A stretch of DNA of 33,782 bases from Ruminococcus sp. (lineage in GTDB: Bacteria; Bacillota; Clostridia; Oscillospirales; Ruminococcaceae). The number at the start of each line of letters is the position of its first letter. Position 1 is the stretch's first letter. The stretch is taken from positions 1 to 33,782 of the forward strand of contig SVNL01000011.1 of NCBI GenBank assembly GCA_015066925.1, in the 5' to 3' direction. Shown here piece by piece: positions 8,236-15,909 of the stretch. Under the pieces are notes generated by a model. That model was not told the DNA's origin, made no database searches, and saw nothing but the letters and a program-made list of their open reading frames with translations. A program made the translations under genes and the position numbers.

Positions 8236-9308
8236 AAATAACCGCAGTAATTATGGCAGGCGGAAGAGGCGAACGCTTCTGGCCAAAGAGCAGAAATTCA
8301 TATCCAAAGCAGTTCCTTTCACTTACAAAAGACGGAGAAACTATGATTCAGAAAACTGTCAACAGACTTCTTCCTCTTGTTGATAAAGAAGATATATTCA
8401 TAGTTACAAACGAATCATATATAAAGCTTGTAAATAAACAGCTCCCTGATATTCCGAATGAGAATATTCTTGCTGAGCCTTGTGCCAGAAATACTGCACC
8501 ATGTATTGCACTTGCCGCAGCTGTTATAAATAAAAAGTATGACGACGCTGTTATGCTTGTATTGCCATCAGACCACCTTATCGGCTATGAAGAACTTTAT
8601 ATCGGTACTCTTAAAAAGGCTATAAAGGCTGCTATGGACGGAAGTAATCTCGTTACAATCGGAATTACACCGACATATCCTGAAACAGGCTATGGATATA
8701 TCAACTTCAGCAGTAAAACTTCAGAGGCAGAACCTGATGCATATAAGGTGGCACGCTTTGTTGAAAAGCCTGACCTTGATACTGCAAAGGATTACCTTGC
8801 TTCAGGCAAATATCTCTGGAACAGCGGTATGTTTGTATGGAAGGTTTCGTCAATCAAGAGCAATCTCAAGGCGTTTATGCCGGATATATACGAGGGCGCA
8901 GAAAAAATCGGAGACGCTTACGGTACTGAAAAATTCAATGAAGTGCTTTGTAAGGAATTTACCGCTTTCAGAAGCGAATCCGTTGACTTCGGTATCATGG
9001 AAAAAGCCGATAATATCTATACAATTCCTGGAAGCTTCGGCTGGGATGACGTAGGAAACTGGCTTGCTGTTGAGAGAATTAATGAAACAGATGAACAATC
9101 AAACTATATAGAAGGAAATGTAATTTCAATCAATTCCGAAAGAAGTACAATCTGTGGCGGAAAGCGTCTTATTGCTTCGGTTGGAGTGGAAGACCTTATT
9201 ATCGTTGATACAGATGACGCTGTTCTGATTTGCTCAAAGAATAGCACTCAGGACGTTAAAAAGGTAATTGCTCAGCTTAAAGAACAGGGCAGAAATGAGC
9301 TCGTTTAA
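8232..9308 (+). CDS. manC: Mannose-1-phosphate guanylyltransferase
   Basis: Makes GDP-mannose from GTP and mannose-1-phosphate, feeding the Gmd encoded next. The nucleotidyltransferase signature GGRGERFWP is at residues 10-18, followed by YPKQFL, LPSDH, TGYGYI, FVEKP (~175), WNSGMFVW and GWDDVGNW (~270). The length (358 aa) matches the single-domain form; the C-terminal mannose-6-phosphate isomerase domain of bifunctional enzymes is absent, so isomerase and phosphomannomutase must be supplied elsewhere. It starts on an ATGA overlap with the previous gene and lies 44 nt before gmd. Confidence 0.92.
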   Translation: MKITAVIMAGGRGERFWPKSRNSYPKQFLSLTKDGETMIQKTVNRLLPLVDKEDIFIVTNESYIKLVNKQLPDIPNENILAEPCARNTAPCIALAAAVINKKYDDAVMLVLPSDHLIGYEELYIGTLKKAIKAAMDGSNLVTIGITPTYPETGYGYINFSSKTSEAEPDAYKVARFVEKPDLDTAKDYLASGKYLWNSGMFVWKVSSIKSNLKAFMPDIYEGAEKIGDAYGTEKFNEVLCKEFTAFRSESVDFGIMEKADNIYTIPGSFGWDDVGNWLAVERINETDEQSNYIEGNVISINSERSTICGGKRLIASVGVEDLIIVDTDDAVLICSKNSTQDVKKVIAQLKEQGRNELV

Positions 9309-9325
9309 GCTTGAAGAAATAATAA

Positions 9326-10390
<1,065 letters not shown>

Positions 10391-10404
10391 TAATGACATT
10401 TCAG

Positions 10405-10423
10405 GGGCGAACAGAGTTCGCCC
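10405..10423 (+). repeat. GGGCGAA-type palindrome in the glycan operon
   Basis: A perfect 8-bp stem (GGGCGAAC / GTTCGCCC) with a 3-nt loop, between gmd and the next gene. No T-run follows, so it is not an obvious terminator; it may stabilise the upstream message. A close relative lies downstream of dnaK (31681-31716). Confidence 0.7.
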
Positions 10424-10451
10424 TTGTGCAGTTTATGAAAAGGATGTAATT

Positions 10452-11600
10452 ATGAATATAGCTTTTGACGCACTTCCGCTTATAAGCGACAGGATTACGG
10501 GAATAGGCTGGTGTGAGGCAGGTCAGACTATGGCTATGGCAAGGCTTCACCCCGAAAACAACTACACATATAATTTCTTTTCACGCAAGGATGACCACAT
10601 CAAGCTTGAACGTATAGAGAAATTTGCAAAGGATAATATAAAAATAAAGCTTGTTCACGGTTCAGGATTTTTGTATCGAACAGTATCAACATTCCTGCCT
10701 GTGCCATACAGCAGATATTTCGGAAAAGAAGCAGAGCTTACTCATTTTTTCAATTATATAGTACCGCCGAAGGTAAGCGGAAAAACGGTTGTTACTATAC
10801 ACGATATGGTGTATAAGGCATTTCCCGAAACAGTAAGAGCGAGAACGAAATATATGCTTGATACAGGGCTTAAAAGCTCAATGAAGCGTGCTGACATTAT
10901 CGTTACGGATTCAGAATTTTCAAAAAGAGAAATTGTAAAGTATTTTCCGAAGCACGAAAATAAAATAAGAGTAGTACCATGCGGAGTAGATTTGGAAAAA
11001 TTCAAGCCGTTCAACGATAAAGTAAGAATTGAAGAAGTGAAGAAATCTCTTGAAATAGAGGGAGAATATTTTCTTTACCTCGGAACAATAGAGCCAAGAA
11101 AAAATCTTGAAAGACTTATTGAGGCTTATTATATATTCTCACAAAGAACAGGCGGAGAATGTCCTAAGCTTGTGCTTGCAGGCGGAAAGGGCTGGCTTTA
11201 TGACAGCATTTTTGCAAAGGTTACAGAGCTTAAACTCAGCGATAAGATTATATTTACAAAATATGTTCCCAGCGAGGATATGAATGCTCTTATGTGTGGA
11301 GCACTTGCATTTGTATTTCCATCTGTTTATGAGGGATTTGGTATGCCTCCGCTTGAAGCAATGGCGTGCGGAGTTCCCGTTCTTGTGTCGGGAGAGGCTT
11401 CTCTGCCCGAGGTTACAGGTGATTGTGCTGTGATTGTTGACGCATATTCACCCGAAAATATTGCAGAAGGAATGAACAGGCTTTATTCAGACAGTAATTT
11501 GCGTGAAGAGCTGAGTAAACGCGGATTAGAGCGTGCACAAAGCTTTAGCTGGGATAATTCGGCAGAAATACTATATAATGTATACAGGGAGCTTTTTTGA
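10452..11600 (+). CDS. GT4-family glycosyltransferase
   Basis: A 382-aa retaining glycosyltransferase with two Rossmann domains, expected on the cytoplasmic face building the lipid-linked glycan. Seen: VVTIHDMVYKAFPE and ADIIVTDSEFSK in the N-domain, then VPCGVDLEKF, YLGTIEPRKNLERLIEA, and the EX7E motif EGFGMPPLE at ~294-302, which binds the nucleotide sugar. The start is ATG 10452, with AAAAGGA upstream; a longer reading from 10383 would run through the hairpin at 10405-10423 and lacks a site. The partner sugar is probably GDP-D-rhamnose or GDP-mannose by context. It overlaps the next gene by 1 nt. Confidence 0.9.
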   Translation: MNIAFDALPLISDRITGIGWCEAGQTMAMARLHPENNYTYNFFSRKDDHIKLERIEKFAKDNIKIKLVHGSGFLYRTVSTFLPVPYSRYFGKEAELTHFFNYIVPPKVSGKTVVTIHDMVYKAFPETVRARTKYMLDTGLKSSMKRADIIVTDSEFSKREIVKYFPKHENKIRVVPCGVDLEKFKPFNDKVRIEEVKKSLEIEGEYFLYLGTIEPRKNLERLIEAYYIFSQRTGGECPKLVLAGGKGWLYDSIFAKVTELKLSDKIIFTKYVPSEDMNALMCGALAFVFPSVYEGFGMPPLEAMACGVPVLVSGEASLPEVTGDCAVIVDAYSPENIAEGMNRLYSDSNLREELSKRGLERAQSFSWDNSAEILYNVYRELF

Positions 11601-12733
11601 TGAGTCGGAAATTGCGTATATTAGAGGTAAATAAAGCATATTATCCGCATGTCGGCGGAATTGAGAGTCTTGTAAAGCAGTATGCCGAAAATTTCAGTGA
11701 TAGGGCAGACGTTAAGGTTCTTGTATGCCGTGAGGACAGAGGCAAAAGCTTTACTGTAAAGGTAAATGGAGTTGAAATTGTACGTTCAGGAAGCTTTGGA
11801 ACATATTTTTCGTGTCCGTTATCGCTTTCATTTATAATGAACTTCAGAAAAATGGCTAAGAATGCAGACGTAGTACATATAAACGTACCGTTTCCTCTTG
11901 CAGATTTAGCCTGTCTGCTTTCAGGATATGAAGGCAGAGTGGTAGTATCATGGCACAGTGATGTTGTAAAGCAGAAAAAACTGCTTATGCTTTATAAACC
12001 GCTTATGATGCGTTTTTTAAAGCGTGCAGACCTTATACTTGCCGCAACAGAGGGGCATATAAAGAGTTCTCCTTATATTTCGGTGCATAAGGAAAAGTGC
12101 AGAATAGTTCCGTACAGTATTAATGTGAAGAAATATCTTGAAGCTCCTCAAAAGCCTGTGCTCAGCGATATTTTGACTGATAAAAAAGCAGTGAAGGTAT
12201 TCTTTACAGGCAGACTTGTTTATTATAAAGGCGTTGATGTTCTTATCAATGCTTTCAGGAATGTAAAAAACTGTGAGCTTTTTATTGCGGGAACAGGTAA
12301 ACTTGAAAAAGAGCTTAAAGAGTATACCTCAAAGCATGGAATGAACGACAGGGTTCATTTTCTTGGATTTTTACCCGATGAAGAGCTTAAAGCCGCATTT
12401 CGTGACTGTGATATATTTGTGCTTCCGTCAGTTGAAAACAGCGAGGCTTTCGGAATAGTTCAGCTTGAAGCAATGGTGTATTCAAAGCCTGTTATAAATA
12501 CAGCCTTACCGACAGGAGTACCATATGTAAGTCTTGACGGAGAAAGCGGAATAACTGTAAAACCCAATGACGCAAATGCACTTTCAGAGGCGATAAACAA
12601 ACTTGCAGAGAATAAAGAGCTTCGTGAAAGCTATGGCAGAGAAGCGTATAACAGAGTCTGCCGCTTTTTTGATGACTCGGTTGTTCTCGACAGAATATAC
12701 GACGCATTATCTATGGGAGGTAAATTAAATTGA
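11600..12733 (+). CDS. GT4-family glycosyltransferase (mannosyl/rhamnosyl type)
   Basis: A 377-aa GT-B glycosyltransferase. It begins with LEVNKAYYPHVGGIE, then SWHSDVVKQK, FFTGRLVYYKGVDVLI and the EX7E motif SEAFGIVQLE (~282-290), followed by KPVINTALPTGVPYVS. The last block is typical of enzymes that add mannose or D-rhamnose in O-antigen-like polymers (WbdB/WbpY-like), which fits the GDP-D-rhamnose genes around it. I prefer ATG 11600, 9 nt after AGGGAG, over TTG 11597. The 3' end overlaps rmd by 4 nt. Confidence 0.9.
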   Translation: MSRKLRILEVNKAYYPHVGGIESLVKQYAENFSDRADVKVLVCREDRGKSFTVKVNGVEIVRSGSFGTYFSCPLSLSFIMNFRKMAKNADVVHINVPFPLADLACLLSGYEGRVVVSWHSDVVKQKKLLMLYKPLMMRFLKRADLILAATEGHIKSSPYISVHKEKCRIVPYSINVKKYLEAPQKPVLSDILTDKKAVKVFFTGRLVYYKGVDVLINAFRNVKNCELFIAGTGKLEKELKEYTSKHGMNDRVHFLGFLPDEELKAAFRDCDIFVLPSVENSEAFGIVQLEAMVYSKPVINTALPTGVPYVSLDGESGITVKPNDANALSEAINKLAENKELRESYGREAYNRVCRFFDDSVVLDRIYDALSMGGKLN

Positions 12734-13668
12734 AAGCATTGATTTTAGGTGGAGCAGGATTTGTAGGACATTACCTCATTAACAAGCTTCGTTCAAGCGG
12801 ACATGAAATATATGCAACCTGTCTGCCGAATGAGCAGATAGCGGAAAAAGACTGTGAGATTTTAAATCTTGATATACTTGATAAATCCGCAGTAACAGAT
12901 ACTTTAACACAGATAAAACCTGATTGTATTTTTCATTTGGCGGCACAGAGCTCTGTTTCGTATTCGTGGAAAAATCCTCAGCTTACTGTTGACGTAAATG
13001 TCAAAGGAACTCTTAATGTTCTTGACGCAATGCGAGAGGCAGGACTTGAAAAAACAAGAATACTGCTCATAGGTTCGGGTGAGGAATACGGATATATCCG
13101 TGAGGGAGCTTGTCCTATAAATGAAAACGAGCCGCTTCATCCCGGAAATATATATGCGGCAACAAAAGCGTGTCAGTCAATGATAGGCTCGATATATGCA
13201 AAAGCATACGGAATGGATATCGTAATGGTAAGAGCATTCAATCATATCGGTCCTGCACAGATTACACAGTTCGTAGTTGCTGATTTCTGCAATCAGGCTG
13301 CTCAGATTGAAAAAGGTATGAAGGAAGCAGAAATAAGAGTAGGAAATCTTGCGGTAAAGCGTGATTTTACAGATGTCCGTGATATTGTAAGAGCATATGA
13401 GCTTTTAGCGCAAAAGGGTGTAAGCGGAAAGATTTATAATGTAGGAAGCGGAAATGCTGTTCTGATTGAGGACATATTGAAGCTTATTATTTCAAAATCA
13501 AAGGCTGAAATATCTGTTGTTGTTGATAAGGCACGTTTAAGACCTGCAGATATTCCTGTTATCGAAGCTGATATAAGCTTGATTAAGGCTGATACAGGCT
13601 GGGAGCCTTCGATACCTCTTGAAAAAACAATTGAGGATACTCTCGATTACTGGAGAAACGAAATATAA
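12730..13668 (+). CDS. rmd: GDP-4-keto-6-deoxy-D-mannose reductase (GDP-D-rhamnose forming)
   Basis: Reduces the Gmd product at C4 to give GDP-D-rhamnose. GGAGFVG at 7-13 binds NAD(P), LAAQSSV follows, and YAATK (~142-146) holds the catalytic Tyr/Lys. The blocks RAFNHIGPAQ, RDFTDVRDIVRAY, YNVGSGNA and RPADIP are the Rmd signature and argue against GDP-fucose synthase or a plain UDP-sugar epimerase. 312 aa is normal. It starts with TTG at 12730, 8 nt after GGGAGGT; no ATG is available at the expected position. Last gene of the glycan operon; no flippase, polymerase or ABC exporter follows. Confidence 0.88.
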   Translation: MKALILGGAGFVGHYLINKLRSSGHEIYATCLPNEQIAEKDCEILNLDILDKSAVTDTLTQIKPDCIFHLAAQSSVSYSWKNPQLTVDVNVKGTLNVLDAMREAGLEKTRILLIGSGEEYGYIREGACPINENEPLHPGNIYAATKACQSMIGSIYAKAYGMDIVMVRAFNHIGPAQITQFVVADFCNQAAQIEKGMKEAEIRVGNLAVKRDFTDVRDIVRAYELLAQKGVSGKIYNVGSGNAVLIEDILKLIISKSKAEISVVVDKARLRPADIPVIEADISLIKADTGWEPSIPLEKTIEDTLDYWRNEI

Positions 13669-13680
13669 AAATTAAATATT

Positions 13681-13702
13681 ATATCGGAAGATTTTCCGAT
13701 AT
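13681..13702 (+). repeat. Hairpin after rmd
   Basis: A perfect 9-bp inverted repeat (ATATCGGAA / TTCCGATAT, 4-nt loop) 12 nt after the rmd stop. The sequence after it is not a clean T-run, so termination would be partial at best; it may mark the end of the glycan message. Confidence 0.5.
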
Positions 13703-13771
13703 ATGAATGGGAATTATTTCCTGTATAACAGCAGATTATTTCCGAAATAAAAAGAAAGTGAGGTAAAAGTA

Positions 13772-14131
13772 ATGTCTGATAAGACTCTCAAGCCTTGGAT
13801 GTGTGAAACTTTCAAGGATGAAGCTGAAGAAAAAGGCATGTTTAAAACAACAAAGCGGCTTGAACAGTTCGGAGAAAGTCAGAATGAATATAATAAGCTT
13901 GTATATGAGACTGTTCAGGAGCTGAAAAAGCGTGTTACAGCACTCGAAACAGAGCAGGAACGCTTTACATCACTTCTTAAACGCTGTGCCTCAGAACTTG
14001 TAAGCGTAAAAAATGAAGTGGATAAGCTTAAACTTTCATCAAAGCTGAATACAAATACAATTAAACGACTTGTTACTGAGATAGAAACAATAACCAAAGC
14101 AAATAATGATAAAAAAACTGATGATGAGTAA
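13772..14131 (+). CDS. Small coiled-coil protein, function unknown
   Basis: A 119-aa soluble protein. Residues ~40-110 carry heptad-like spacing of Leu, Val and Ile (VQELKKRVTALETE, SVKNEVDKLKLSSK), so it is probably a long coiled coil; the tail (NNDKKTDDE) is charged and disordered-looking. No signal peptide or span. I recognise no family. GAGG lies about 10 nt before ATG. It sits 103 nt after rmd and 41 nt before the atp promoter, so it may be the end of the glycan transcript or a lone gene; I see no convincing promoter of its own. Confidence 0.75.
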   Translation: MSDKTLKPWMCETFKDEAEEKGMFKTTKRLEQFGESQNEYNKLVYETVQELKKRVTALETEQERFTSLLKRCASELVSVKNEVDKLKLSSKLNTNTIKRLVTEIETITKANNDKKTDDE

Positions 14132-14172
14132 GAAAAATATAGAAAACATTACAACAAAATTAGTATAAAGTC

Positions 14173-14201
14173 TTGACAAATATTATAAAAAGTTGTATAA
14201 T
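14173..14201 (+). promoter_or_regulatory. Consensus sigma-A promoter of the ATP synthase operon
   Basis: TTGACA at 14173-14178 and TATAAT at 14196-14201 with a 17-nt spacer, a perfect consensus. Expected start near 14208, about 30 nt before the hairpin at 14239. Confidence 0.85.
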
Positions 14202-14238
14202 GTACGTGTATATGTGAAATATAATTTGAGGTTGACTT

Positions 14239-14280
14239 ATGGAGGTTTTTGCCGAAACGAAAATCTCCATTTTTATTTTT
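14239..14280 (+). terminator. Leader terminator (possible attenuator) before atpB
   Basis: An 11-bp stem with one G-U pair (arms 14239-14249 and 14260-14270, 10-nt loop) is followed by TTTTT-A-TTTTT up to 14280. The T-run ends 25 nt before ATG 14306 and the only promoter I see is upstream, so all operon transcripts must pass this hairpin. This is the arrangement of a transcriptional attenuator; the signal that would control it is not visible. Confidence 0.65.
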
Positions 14281-14305
14281 AGCGATGAAAGAGGGTGAAT
14301 TTTCA

Positions 14306-14995
14306 ATGGAGGAGCTTTCTGAAAAGCTGTTGGAAGAACTCGAATGTCGTATAGCATTTGAAATACCGATATTCGGTGGAATACCTGTTCCTGAATCGTG
14401 TGTTGTAACGTGGATTATTATGGCAATACTCGTAATACTTTGCAGGATTTTTGTGAGAAATCTTAAAACTGTTCCGACAGGTCCACAGCTTCTTGTTGAA
14501 ATGCTTATCGGCTGGCTTAATAATTTTTTTCTGGAAATTATGGGCGAAAAAGGAAAGAAATTCCTTCCCTTTCTGGAAACGCTTATTATTTATATAGCGT
14601 TTTCAAATCTTATCGGATTGATCGGATTAAGACCGCCTACAAAGGATTTCAACGTTACTTTAGGACTATCCGTAATGAGTATAATATATATCCAGTATTG
14701 CGGAATAAAGAAAAAAGGTGTAAAGAAGTGGCTGAAAAGCTTTAAAGAGCCTGTAGCACTTCTGCTTCCGATTAATATACTCGAGCTTGTCATAAGACCG
14801 CTTTCACTTTGTATGCGACTTTTCGGTAATGTTCTTGGTGCGTTTGTAGTAATGGAGCTTGTAAAGCTTTGCGTACCTGTCGGCGTACCTGTTATACTGG
14901 GACTTTATTTCGATATTTTTGACGGACTTATTCAGGCTTATGTATTCGTTTTCCTCTCGTCACTTTTCCTTGCGGAAGCAATAGAGGACGAGTAA
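14306..14995 (+). CDS. atpB: F1Fo ATP synthase subunit a
   Basis: Membrane stator subunit that forms the proton half-channels against the c-ring. About five to six spans; the block SLCMRLFGN contains the essential Arg that faces the c-ring carboxylate. The N-terminus FEIPIFGGIPVPES is typical of clostridial subunit a. I place the start at ATG 14306 (229 aa), with GAGGG 10 nt upstream; in-frame extensions to ATG 14285 or TTG 14249 would add 7 or 19 residues, the latter running through the leader hairpin. First gene of the operon, order a-c-b-delta/alpha-gamma-beta-epsilon; atpI is not present just upstream. Confidence 0.93.
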   Translation: MEELSEKLLEELECRIAFEIPIFGGIPVPESCVVTWIIMAILVILCRIFVRNLKTVPTGPQLLVEMLIGWLNNFFLEIMGEKGKKFLPFLETLIIYIAFSNLIGLIGLRPPTKDFNVTLGLSVMSIIYIQYCGIKKKGVKKWLKSFKEPVALLLPINILELVIRPLSLCMRLFGNVLGAFVVMELVKLCVPVGVPVILGLYFDIFDGLIQAYVFVFLSSLFLAEAIEDE

Positions 14996-15054
14996 ACGTT
15001 AAACAGGAACAATATTAATGATGTAAAATAAAATTATTTTTGGAGGATTAAATC

Positions 15055-15276
15055 ATGGGAACAATCGCAATTGGTGCTGCTATCGCAGTTTTAACAGGTT
15101 TAGGTGCAGGTATCGGTATCGGTATCGCAACAGCAAAGGCAGTTGACTCTATCGCAAGACAGCCGGAGGCAAAGGGCGATATCAATAAAGCACTTCTTCT
15201 CGGATGTGCGCTTGCAGAAGCAACAGCTATCTATGGCTTTGTTATCGCACTTCTTATAATCCTTTTCCTTAAATAA
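15055..15276 (+). CDS. atpE: F1Fo ATP synthase subunit c
   Basis: A 73-aa helical hairpin that makes the rotor ring. Helix 1 is Gly-rich (GLGAGIGIGIA), the polar loop is ARQPEAKGD (residues 34-42), and helix 2 carries the ion-binding Glu55 in LAEATAIYG. Aligned by eye to the Na+-binding c subunit of Ilyobacter, the Na+-ligand positions Gln32 and Ser66 are Ile22 and Ala56 here, which points to H+ rather than Na+ coupling. Strong GGAGG site 9 nt before ATG. It is 84 nt from atpF. Confidence 0.95.
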   Translation: MGTIAIGAAIAVLTGLGAGIGIGIATAKAVDSIARQPEAKGDINKALLLGCALAEATAIYGFVIALLIILFLK

Positions 15277-15360
15277 GAGATATATAATGCCTTATCGGGA
15301 GCGTTTTTTGCTCTTAGAGAAGCTTTGGGCAATGATTATATCTGTCGGGAGGGATTTTTA

Positions 15361-15909
15361 ATGTTTAGTTTGAATACCGTTGCAGCAGTAAGTGCATCTG
15401 AAACAGTTATGGCAAGAGGTATGCTTACGCTTGACGCAACAATTATATGGACTTTTATAAATATACTGCTTCTGTTTCTGCTTTTGAAGATATTTCTGTT
15501 CAAGCCTGTCAATAAAATGATGGACGAGCGTACAAAGAAGATACAGGACGACATCGACGCCGCTAAAAAGGCAAGAGAAGAAGCTGAAGCAATGAAAATT
15601 GAATATGCCGCAACTTTGAGAAGTGCAAAGGATGAAGCACAGGAAATTGTGGCAAAGGCTATCGACAAGGCTGAGGATGAAAGAAAAGCTATCGTAACAA
15701 AAGCAGAAGACGAGGCTCATGAAATTTTCAAGAATACAACAAAAACTATCGAGGTTGAGCGTAAACGCTCTGTGCAGGAGGCTCAGACACAGATTGCTGA
15801 TCTTGCTATTGCGGCAGCATCAAAAATTCTCGGTGAAAATGTAGACGATGAAGCCAACAGAAAAATTGTTGATACCTTTCTTGAGGAAGAGGGTGCCGAC
15901 AACCGATGA
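15361..15909 (+). CDS. atpF: F1Fo ATP synthase subunit b
   Basis: Peripheral stalk subunit linking Fo to F1. A single N-terminal span ([19 protein letters not shown], ~25-45) with FKPV after it, then a long charged helix rich in Ala, Glu and Lys ([19 protein letters not shown]) that dimerises. 182 aa from ATG 15361, which has GGGAGGG 7 nt upstream; a longer reading from 15325 is not needed. It overlaps the next gene by 4 nt (ATGA). Confidence 0.92.
   Translation: MFSLNTVAAVSASETVMARGMLTLDATIIWTFINILLLFLLLKIFLFKPVNKMMDERTKKIQDDIDAAKKAREEAEAMKIEYAATLRSAKDEAQEIVAKAIDKAEDERKAIVTKAEDEAHEIFKNTTKTIEVERKRSVQEAQTQIADLAIAAASKILGENVDDEANRKIVDTFLEEEGADNR

Noticed and set aside
15055-15276. Sodium-specific c-ring
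   Set aside because: The Gln and Ser ligand positions are Ile and Ala, so the Na+ signature is absent.
15336-15720. Minus-strand frames opposite atpF
   Set aside because: Shadows of the strongly helical atpF gene; no start site and low-complexity translation.
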